This document shows, piece by piece, positions 1 to 4,760 of a DNA stretch of 5,188 bases (the first letter of the stretch is position 1; each line of letters begins with the position of its first letter). Source of the stretch: an uncultured Rhodoluna sp. (GTDB lineage: Bacteria; Actinomycetota; Actinomycetes; Actinomycetales; Microbacteriaceae); contig CALDKR010000161.1 in NCBI GenBank assembly GCA_937898095.1, forward strand, positions 1 through 5,188, given 5' to 3'. Made by a program: the position numbers and the translations under genes. The notes below the pieces were generated by a model, which saw nothing but the letters and a program-made list of their open reading frames with translations, had not been told where the DNA came from and made no database searches.

Positions 1-451
1 GACGAAGCGCTGGCCACTTTATAAGATTGCCCGCACCTCGGCGGCCGTAGGCGCCGGTGCCTATGCCTTGAGCATTTTCTTTGGGCCACTAGTTGCTTCT
101 GGCGACAAATTCACCGGCATGTTGGTGCTATCGGTTTTTTGGTTCATCGTTGGTTTGGGTTTTGCGCCTGCAGTGCCAACGGTTTTCGGTTCGGCCTCAT
201 TCGTCAAAGGTTTCACCACACCACAGGTGGTCGCAATGATGAGCCTTATCAACACCTTCACCTTCATGTTTGCCAAGATGCTGATCGGTGGCGTTGCTCA
301 GGCGATTAGCCTTCAGATCGCATTTATTTTTCCGGTTTTGGTCGCAGCCGCGGCTTCAATAATGGTCGGAATCGTCGGCAAAAAGCAGACCAAAACTACG
401 CCACTTGAAAATGCGTATCCGGCAACAGGGCCGATCACCGCAATTGATTAG
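1..451 (+). CDS. MFS transporter, C-terminal part (5' end outside window)
   Basis: The frame starting at base 2 is open from the window edge to a TAG at 449-451, giving about 149 residues of the end of a membrane protein. There is no reason to start at the internal TTG at 68, because the coding frame continues upstream of it. I see hydrophobic segments corresponding to roughly the last four helices of a 12-helix transporter. They include a glycine-rich segment (AAVGAGAYALSI), one around LVLSVFWFIVGLGFAPAVP, one around MSLINTFTFMFAKMLIGGVA, and a last one around IAFIFPVLVAAAASIMVGIV. A short polar tail follows. The GLGFAPAVPTVFGSAS stretch followed by a helix and a final 'sLqiAf' helix resembles the C-terminal half of YbjJ-like major facilitator proteins. 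The substrate cannot be deduced. The gene converges on yajQ with 39 bases between the stop codons. Family assignment is moderately sure; function is unknown. Confidence 0.72.
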   Translation, partial: TKRWPLYKIARTSAAVGAGAYALSIFFGPLVASGDKFTGMLVLSVFWFIVGLGFAPAVPTVFGSASFVKGFTTPQVVAMMSLINTFTFMFAKMLIGGVAQAISLQIAFIFPVLVAAAASIMVGIVGKKQTKTTPLENAYPATGPITAID

Positions 452-478
452 TTAGCAGAGATTAACGCAGTGCCTATG

Positions 479-509
479 GTTTGTTAATTCCTAACGGAAA
501 TTAACAAAC
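479..509. repeat. 11-bp perfect inverted repeat over the yajQ stop codon, possible terminator
   Basis: GTTTGTTAATT at 479-489 and AATTAACAAAC at 499-509 are exact reverse complements around a 9-base loop. The repeat lies between the convergent transporter and yajQ genes. It covers the last few yajQ codons and its stop (TAG, 493-491). The stem is AT-rich and no T-run follows on either strand, so it is not a canonical intrinsic terminator. Its position between converging genes makes a termination or RNA-stabilising role plausible. Confidence 0.5.
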
Positions 510-979
510 TGAACATCGATGTCGAGGTCTTTGCCGCGAAGCAGGGCAATAACTTCTTGAAGGTCATCTCGGCTCTTGCTCTGGCAACGAAGCTCATCAC
601 CCTGAATCTGAGACTTGACCGACTTCGGGCCCTCTTCGCGAATAATTTTCGAAATCTTTTTGGCCTGCTCCTGGTCGATGCCGTTCTTTAGCTCGCCCTC
701 GATGCGATATTCCTTGCCCGAAGGATAAGGCTTGCCATCGACGAAGCTCTTCAGTGATATGCCACGCTTGACCAGCTTTGACTGAAAGACATCGAGAACA
801 GCTTTTACGCGATCTTCTGAAGAAGCCTTCATGAGAATCTTGTCGCCACTCCAGTCGATTTCGGCGCCAACGCCCTTAAAGTCATAGCGCGACTCAATTT
901 CTTTTTGAGCCTGAGTCAAAGCGTTGTTCGCTTCTTGCTTGTCTACTTTGCTTACGATGTCGAATGATGAATCAGCCAT
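491..979 (-). CDS. yajQ: YajQ family nucleotide-binding protein
   Basis: The 162-residue protein matches the length and the whole pattern of the YajQ (DUF520) family. It opens with SFDIVSKVDKQEANNAL and has SRYDFKG at about 31-37. KLVKRGIS follows at about 68-75. LKNGIDQEQAKKISKIIRE lies at about 97-115, QIQGDELRCQSKSRDDLQ at about 124-141, and the protein ends in VQFVNFR. Family members are small cytosolic two-domain proteins with RNP-like folds. Some bind cyclic di-GMP (reported in Xanthomonas) and others have been linked to nucleic acids or viral transcription; the role in actinobacteria is unsettled. The ATG at 979 gives the expected family N-terminus. It follows the lacI-type stop by 9 bases and has no convincing Shine-Dalgarno sequence. 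It may be translated from a leaderless transcript (see the TAAACT box at 986-991) or be coupled to the upstream gene. Confidence 0.95.
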   Translation of the reverse strand: MADSSFDIVSKVDKQEANNALTQAQKEIESRYDFKGVGAEIDWSGDKILMKASSEDRVKAVLDVFQSKLVKRGISLKSFVDGKPYPSGKEYRIEGELKNGIDQEQAKKISKIIREEGPKSVKSQIQGDELRCQSKSRDDLQEVIALLRGKDLDIDVQFVNFR

Positions 980-985
980 GCCGCA

Positions 986-991
986 AGTTTA
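986..991 (-). promoter_or_regulatory. Candidate -10 box for a leaderless yajQ transcript
   Basis: On the minus strand TAAACT occupies 991-986, six bases before the yajQ ATG at 979. Its first three bases are the stop codon of the upstream regulator gene. A TANNNT -10 box at this distance would start transcription at or next to the A of the ATG, the usual arrangement of leaderless actinobacterial genes, and would explain the missing Shine-Dalgarno. No good -35 is visible 16-18 bases upstream. The same hexamer occurs ahead of the tRNA gene (2112-2117). This is an inference from spacing and consensus only. Confidence 0.4.
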
Positions 992-2011
992 CTTTGGGCG
1001 TGAGGTGCTAGAGCGAATCTTTAGCTCTGTCGGCCACTCAATTGCGGAATCGATGTTCACAACTCCGGTTGCATCGCTGTTGGCTAACACATCGAGCAAA
1101 AGCTTCGCAGCGTGAACGCCCTGCTCTCGCGTTTTTTGGTCCACGGTGGTGAGCCCAAAGAATTCCGAGTTGTCGTGATTGTCGAATCCGATGATTGAAA
1201 CATCATCAGGAACTCGAAGTCCTAAATCTTTGGCGGCCAAAATTGCGCCGAAACCCATTTCATCTGAGTTGCAGAAAATCGCAGTTGGGGCACCTTTGGG
1301 GCTGCCTAAAATTTGTTTCGCAGCGTGATATGCACCTTCGAGCGTGTAGTCAGCCTGCGCCTGCCAGTGAGGAGCTGCTTCGAGTCCGGCTTCGGCGAGG
1401 GCTGAAAGATAACCTTCGTGGCGAACATTTGGCTGATTGAATTCAAGGTCAGAAGCCGGCATGCCGGTGATGTTGCCGATCTTTTTGTGACCCAGTGAAA
1501 TCAGATGGTTGGTTGCAAGCTTTGCTGCCCCGGCATCATCGATGGTCATGCTTCGCGCGCCCGGAATAACTCCGCCGACAACCAGGATTGGTTTTTTGAC
1601 ACGGCTCAAAGATTCAAGCTCAGACTCACTCAGAGCAACCGCAACAGTAAGCACGCCGTCGACGCGCTTGCGCAACAAAAAGTCAGAGAAGATGCTGTCG
1701 CGGTGCGAGCGGCCACCGCTCAGGTTATAGATAGTCAGGTCATAGCCGTGAGCGGCAAATGTGGTGTCGATTGCTTCAAGCATCGCCGAGAAATACCAGC
1801 GGTCAATGTATGGCAGCACGACGCCAACGTTGCGATTGCGACCGGTGGCCAATGTGTAAGCGCTTGATGAGGCAACGTAGTCGAGCTGTTTCGCCGCCGC
1901 GTTTACTAGTTCACGGGTTTTTGCTGATACGTGCGCCTTGCCGGTTAGTGCTCGTGAAACCGTTGCGGTTGAAACCCCCGCAAGTTTTGCAACGTCTTCG
2001 ATGCCAGCCAT
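989..2011 (-). CDS. LacI-family transcriptional regulator
   Basis: This is a 340-residue repressor-type regulator of normal family length. Residues 1-25 form the helix-turn-helix (GIEDVAKLAGVSTATVSRAL). LVNAAAKQLDY and the hinge region with TLATGR follow at about 35-58. The periplasmic-binding-protein-like ligand domain begins at VGVVLPYIDRWYF (about 62-74). Visible landmarks include FLLRKRVDGVL (111-121), SLGHKKIGNITG (172-183), RHEGY (197-201), the FCNSDEMGFGAI segment (246-257) and the VPDDVSIIGFDN segment (267-278). Such proteins usually bind a sugar or related effector and release a palindromic operator. The ligand here is unknown and no sugar operon adjoins. I chose ATG 2011, not the in-frame TTG at 2029, because the family N-terminus starts there and AGGA (2021-2018) lies six bases upstream. 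The gene is divergent from tRNA-Tyr, and yajQ follows after 9 bases. Confidence 0.95.
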   Translation of the reverse strand: MAGIEDVAKLAGVSTATVSRALTGKAHVSAKTRELVNAAAKQLDYVASSSAYTLATGRNRNVGVVLPYIDRWYFSAMLEAIDTTFAAHGYDLTIYNLSGGRSHRDSIFSDFLLRKRVDGVLTVAVALSESELESLSRVKKPILVVGGVIPGARSMTIDDAGAAKLATNHLISLGHKKIGNITGMPASDLEFNQPNVRHEGYLSALAEAGLEAAPHWQAQADYTLEGAYHAAKQILGSPKGAPTAIFCNSDEMGFGAILAAKDLGLRVPDDVSIIGFDNHDNSEFFGLTTVDQKTREQGVHAAKLLLDVLANSDATGVVNIDSAIEWPTELKIRSSTSRPK

Positions 2012-2017
2012 AGTTTT

Positions 2018-2021
2018 TCCT
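2018..2021 (-). promoter_or_regulatory. Shine-Dalgarno that fixes the LacI-family start at 2011
   Basis: AGGA on the minus strand at 2021-2018 is followed by six bases (AAAACT) and then ATG at 2011. The alternative TTG at 2029 lies upstream of this site, so the ribosome binding site supports the shorter protein. Confidence 0.7.
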
Positions 2022-2031
2022 GCAAACAATC

Positions 2032-2052
2032 TGTAAAAACCTAATTTTTACA
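2032..2052. promoter_or_regulatory. 8-bp inverted repeat, candidate operator of the LacI-family gene
   Basis: TGTAAAAA (2032-2039) and TTTTTACA (2045-2052) are perfect reverse complements separated by CCTAA. The centre lies about 31 bases upstream of the ATG at 2011. On the minus strand a TANNNT hexamer (TAGGTT, 2043-2038) sits over the centre, so a repressor bound here would cover a plausible -10 box and allow autorepression. The outer TGTAAA/TTTACA halves resemble cre-type half-sites, but the 5-base AT-rich spacer lacks the central CG typical of LacI-family operators. Binding by this regulator is inferred, not shown. Confidence 0.45.
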
Positions 2053-2087
2053 ATTAAAGCTGACCGAGAGCCCTTTACGGCCCAGTG

Positions 2088-2117
2088 TTACCAGACTGTG
2101 AAGAATTGGGCTAAACT
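2088..2117 (+). promoter_or_regulatory. Candidate promoter for tRNA-Tyr
   Basis: TTACCA (2088-2093, four of six matches to the -35 consensus) and TAAACT (2112-2117, a TANNNT -10) are 18 bases apart. Transcription would start near 2124, about 48 bases before the mature tRNA. An alternative is TTGACT (2131-2136) with ATGAAT (2154-2159) at 17-base spacing, which has a better -35 but a poorer -10. The sequence alone does not decide between them. Confidence 0.3.
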
Positions 2118-2171
2118 TCTTGAGGTTCGTTTGACTGAAGTTTTCTAAATTTCATGAATCCGCAATCAACT

Positions 2172-2253
2172 GGCTAGTTACCCAAGCGGCCAAAGGGATC
2201 TGACTGTAAATCAGCCGGCACAGCCTTCGGGGGTTCGAATCCCTCACTAGCCA
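2172..2253 (+). tRNA. tRNA-Tyr (anticodon GTA)
   Basis: A full class II cloverleaf can be drawn. The acceptor stem is GGCTAGT (2172-2178) with ACTAGCC (2246-2252). The D stem is CCC (2181-2183) with GGG (2195-2197). The anticodon loop CTGTAAA (2204-2210) carries GTA at 2206-2208. A variable arm has the short stem GGC (2217-2219) with GCC (2223-2225). The T arm has loop TTCGAAT (2234-2240) and a 5-bp stem containing one G-U pair. The discriminator is A2253 and CCA is not encoded, so it must be added after processing. One oddity is a U-C mismatch at the top of the anticodon stem (2199 against 2215). The tRNA delivers tyrosine to UAU and UAC codons. It is divergent from the LacI-family gene. Confidence 0.96.
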
Positions 2254-2259
2254 CAACAG

Positions 2260-2287
2260 AAGCCCTCTCATTGAATTGAGAGGGCTT
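2260..2287 (+). terminator. Hairpin just downstream of tRNA-Tyr
   Basis: AAGCCCTCTCA (2260-2270) pairs perfectly with TGAGAGGGCTT (2277-2287) around a 6-base loop, seven bases after the tRNA. The run of T after it is short (2286-2288), so it is either a weak terminator or a 3' processing stem. The stem can be extended outward into the tRNA 3' end, described as a finding. Confidence 0.65.
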
Positions 2288-2310
2288 TGCTGTTGTGGTT
2301 ATTTAGATGC

Positions 2311-2335
2311 ACGCCCCTCGCTCGGGGCGTTTTTT
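2311..2335 (+). terminator. Rho-independent terminator after tRNA-Tyr
   Basis: ACGCCCC (2311-2317) pairs with GGGGCGT (2324-2330) around the loop TCGCTC. A run of six T follows at 2330-2335. This is a textbook intrinsic terminator and the second hairpin after the tRNA. It should separate tRNA transcription from the isocitrate dehydrogenase gene. Confidence 0.85.
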
Positions 2336-2391
2336 GCGTTTGTGGTTATAAAAGGTGTGAGGTGTTGAATACCACTTCTCTAACTCAAAAC

Positions 2392-2407
2392 TTGATTACC
2401 TAATCAA
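2392..2407. repeat. 16-bp palindrome upstream of isocitrate dehydrogenase
   Basis: TTGATTA (2392-2398) and TAATCAA (2401-2407) are exact reverse complements separated by CC. Size and symmetry fit a dimeric regulator's operator, 79 bases before the GTG start. No known consensus is matched with confidence. Confidence 0.5.
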
Positions 2408-2426
2408 CGGGCGGCTTGAGCAACCG

Positions 2427-2454
2427 CTTGAAACGGTAGTCTTGAACGGTTAGT
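2427..2454 (+). repeat. Imperfect 14-base tandem repeat upstream of isocitrate dehydrogenase
   Basis: CTTGAAACGGTAGT (2427-2440) is followed directly by CTTGAACGGTTAGT (2441-2454). The same CTTGA core also appears at 2391-2395 and 2415-2419. The repeats lie 32-59 bases before the start codon and may overlap promoter elements or form stacked regulator sites. Confidence 0.45.
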
Positions 2455-2485
2455 TGATAACTCTCAGAACCGGAGACACAGCGTC

Positions 2486-4702
2486 GTGAACGAATCAGTC
2501 ATTTATTACACCTACACCGATGAAGCCCCTGCTCTTGCAACCGCTTCACTGTTGCCGATTGTGCAGGCATATGCCGCTGCGGCCAACGTAAACATTGAAA
2601 CTCGCGACATCTCTCTTGCCGGTCGCATCCTTGCTGTTTTTGCTGATCAGCTAACCGAGGGTCAGCGTGTTGGCGACGCACTTGCTGAGCTTGGCGCTCT
2701 TGCCAAGACCCCTGAGGCAAACATCATCAAGCTTCCGAACATCTCAGCTTCTATTCCTCAGCTTAAGGCCGCCATCGCAGAGTTGCAGGCACTTGGCTAC
2801 AACGTTCCTGACTATGCCGACGAGCCATCAACCGATGCCGAGCGCGATGCTCGCAGTCGCTATGACAAGGTCAAGGGCAGCGCGGTGAACCCAGTTCTTC
2901 GCGAGGGCAACAGCGACCGCCGTGCACCGCTCTCGGTCAAGGCTTATGCTCGCAAGCACCCGCACACCAACAAGGCATTTGCGGCAGGTTCAAAGACCCG
3001 CGTTGCAACCATGGGTCACGATGACTTCTTCTCAAACGAGAAATCAGTGGTGTTGGCAAAGGCTGATGTTCTAGACATTCGTCACACCTCAGTCGCCGGC
3101 ACCGTCACCGACCTAAAGAAGGGCCTAAAGGTTCTCGAGGGCGAGATCATCGACGCGACTTTCATGAACTCAGCGGCACTAGATGAGTTCTTGGCCGAGA
3201 CTCTTGAGCAGGCCAAAAAAGACAACGTGCTTTATTCACTGCACCTAAAAGCGACCATGATGAAGGTCAGCGACCCAATTCTTTTTGGCCACGCCGTAAA
3301 GACCTTCTTTGCAGGCGTTTTTGAAAAGCACGGTGCAGCGCTCGCGGCAGCCGGGCTGAGCGCCAACGACGGCCTGGGTTCAATTCTGGCGGGCCTTGCC
3401 GGTGTTGCCGGTGGCGACCAAATCGCAGCCGACTTCGATGCCGCACTTGCTCAGGGCCCACGCGTTAGCTATGTCAACAGCGACAAGGGCATCACCAACC
3501 TGCACGTTCCATCTGATGTCATCGTCGACGCATCAATGCCTGCACTAATTCGCAACGGCGGAAAACTCTGGGGCATCGATGGCTCAGAAGATGACACTCT
3601 CGCTGTGATTCCAGACTCTTCATATGCCGGTGTTTATCAGGCGACCATCGAAGACGTGATTGAGAACGGCCCGCTGAACCCAGCAACTATCGGATCTGTT
3701 CCTAACGTTGGCCTAATGGCTCAGGCAGCCGAAGAATACGGCAGTCACGACAAGACTTTTGAGATCAAATCCGACGGCCGCGTTGACGTGATCAACTCAG
3801 CCGGTGAGGTTCTGATTTCTCACGAGGTTCGCCAAGGCGACATCTGGCGTGCGACCCAAACCAAAGATGAACCGGTTCGCGACTGGGTCAAGCTAGCTGT
3901 CACCCGTGCACGTGCAACCAATGTTCCTGCAATCTTCTGGCTAGATGAGGCTCGCGCCCACGATGCAAACTTGATCGCAAAGGTCAACAAATATCTTGGC
4001 GAGCACGACACCAACGGTTTGACCATCGAGATTATGGAACCGGCCAAAGCAACTAAATATTCACTTGGTCGCATTCGTGAGGGTCTAGACACAATTTCAG
4101 TCACCGGAAACGTTCTTCGCGACTACCTGACCGACTTGTTCCCGATCCTTGAGGTTGGCACCAGCGCCAAGATGCTCTCAATTGTTCCTCTGCTAAACGG
4201 CGGTGGATTGTTTGAGACCGGTGCCGGTGGTTCAGCGCCAAAGCACGTGCAGCAGTTCCTTGAAGAGAATTACCTGCGCTGGGATTCACTGGGTGAGTTC
4301 TTCGCTCTAGCTGCTTCGCTGGAGCACCTAGCAATCACCACCAACAACGCCAAGGCAAAGGTTTTGGCCGACACTCTTGACCGTGCCACCGGCACCTTTC
4401 TTGAAGAAGACCGCTCACCAGGTCGCAAGATCGGCACCATCGACAACCGCGGCAGCCACTTCTATATCGGCCTCTATTGGGCACAAGAGTTGGCGGCACA
4501 AACTGCTGACGCAGAGCTAGCTGACAAGTTTGCCGAGTTGGCGAAGTCGCTAATCGAGGCCGAGGGCAAGATCGTCGAAGAGCTAATTGCAGTTCAGGGC
4601 AAGCCTGTTGACATTGGTGGTTATTACCGCCCAGATGTCACCAAGGTCGATGCCGCTATGCGCCCATCAGCAACCTTGAACCAGGCACTGGCTTCGCTGT
4701 AA
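2486..4702 (+). CDS. icd: NADP-dependent isocitrate dehydrogenase, monomeric type
   Basis: The 738-residue protein is a full-length monomeric isocitrate dehydrogenase (EC 1.1.1.42), which converts isocitrate and NADP+ to 2-oxoglutarate, CO2 and NADPH in the cytosolic TCA cycle. It aligns throughout with the Azotobacter and Corynebacterium enzymes from TDEAPALATASLLPI near the N-terminus to RPSATLNQAL at the end. Active-site positions known from the Azotobacter structure are all present, with a shift of two after about residue 300. Substrate residues are S132, R139 and R145 (GSAVNPVLREGNSDRR), K255 (LHLKATMMK), Y418 and R545. The metal-binding aspartates are D348, D546 and D550. Residues for NADP 2'-phosphate are H587 (APKHVQQ), R598 and R647. 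The start is GTG with GGAG ten bases upstream, and gives the family's usual N-terminus. The gene appears monocistronic between two terminators. No frameshift or missing key residue is seen. Confidence 0.98.
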   Translation: MNESVIYYTYTDEAPALATASLLPIVQAYAAAANVNIETRDISLAGRILAVFADQLTEGQRVGDALAELGALAKTPEANIIKLPNISASIPQLKAAIAELQALGYNVPDYADEPSTDAERDARSRYDKVKGSAVNPVLREGNSDRRAPLSVKAYARKHPHTNKAFAAGSKTRVATMGHDDFFSNEKSVVLAKADVLDIRHTSVAGTVTDLKKGLKVLEGEIIDATFMNSAALDEFLAETLEQAKKDNVLYSLHLKATMMKVSDPILFGHAVKTFFAGVFEKHGAALAAAGLSANDGLGSILAGLAGVAGGDQIAADFDAALAQGPRVSYVNSDKGITNLHVPSDVIVDASMPALIRNGGKLWGIDGSEDDTLAVIPDSSYAGVYQATIEDVIENGPLNPATIGSVPNVGLMAQAAEEYGSHDKTFEIKSDGRVDVINSAGEVLISHEVRQGDIWRATQTKDEPVRDWVKLAVTRARATNVPAIFWLDEARAHDANLIAKVNKYLGEHDTNGLTIEIMEPAKATKYSLGRIREGLDTISVTGNVLRDYLTDLFPILEVGTSAKMLSIVPLLNGGGLFETGAGGSAPKHVQQFLEENYLRWDSLGEFFALAASLEHLAITTNNAKAKVLADTLDRATGTFLEEDRSPGRKIGTIDNRGSHFYIGLYWAQELAAQTADAELADKFAELAKSLIEAEGKIVEELIAVQGKPVDIGGYYRPDVTKVDAAMRPSATLNQALASL

Positions 4703-4713
4703 CAATCACAGTT

Positions 4714-4760
4714 AAAGACCGGATTCACCTAGCTTCACTGAGGTGACTCCGGTCTTTTTT
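4714..4760 (+). terminator. Strong intrinsic terminator after icd, possibly bidirectional
   Basis: AAAGACCGGA (4714-4723) pairs with TCCGGTCTTT (4748-4757). After a T/C mismatch, TCACCT (4725-4730) pairs with AGGTGA (4741-4746) around a 10-base loop. T4755-T4760 form the tail. The hairpin starts 11 bases after the icd stop. On the minus strand it begins directly at the stop codon of the convergent transporter gene, where the T-run after the stem is only three bases, so it may serve both genes with more strength toward icd. Confidence 0.88.

Larger units (their letters stand above)
2336..2485 (+). promoter_or_regulatory. Upstream region of isocitrate dehydrogenase, promoter not pinned down
   Basis: This gap of about 150 bases contains no credible ORF. 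It holds a TATAAA at 2347-2352 without a matching -35. A palindrome lies at 2392-2407. Imperfect CTTGA-based repeats lie at 2415-2454, including a TTGAGC (2416-2421) / TAGTCT (2437-2442) pair at a short 15-base spacing that could be a promoter. GGAG at 2472-2475 lies ten bases before the GTG start and is the likely ribosome binding site. The promoter must lie here because a strong terminator precedes the region, but its exact position is unclear. Confidence 0.5.

Noticed and set aside
61..276. Minus-strand open frame opposite the transporter fragment
   Set aside because: The plus-strand frame has coherent membrane helices typical of a major facilitator protein, so the opposite frame is a shadow.
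1195..1867. Plus-strand open frames opposite the LacI-family gene
   Set aside because: They lie wholly antisense to a gene with clear family motifs, have no ribosome binding sites of note and their translations look like low-complexity shadow sequence.
2012..2029. TTG at 2029 as the start of the LacI-family protein
   Set aside because: The six extra residues precede the usual family N-terminus, and the AGGA ribosome binding site lies inside them, just upstream of ATG 2011.
2172..2253. tRNA-Tyr as an integration site for a mobile element
   Set aside because: I find no repeated copy of the tRNA 3' end, no integrase and no compositional break in the window; the genes on both sides look chromosomal.
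2347..2352. TATAAA as a confident icd promoter
   Set aside because: No -35 element lies at a usable distance, because the positions upstream are the GC stem and T-run of the tRNA terminator. It is mentioned only as a possibility.
2499..4334. Several minus-strand open frames, and a plus-strand one at 2667-2888, within icd
   Set aside because: All are inside the continuous, fully conserved isocitrate dehydrogenase frame. Their translations are rich in R, Q and S and show no recognisable domain.
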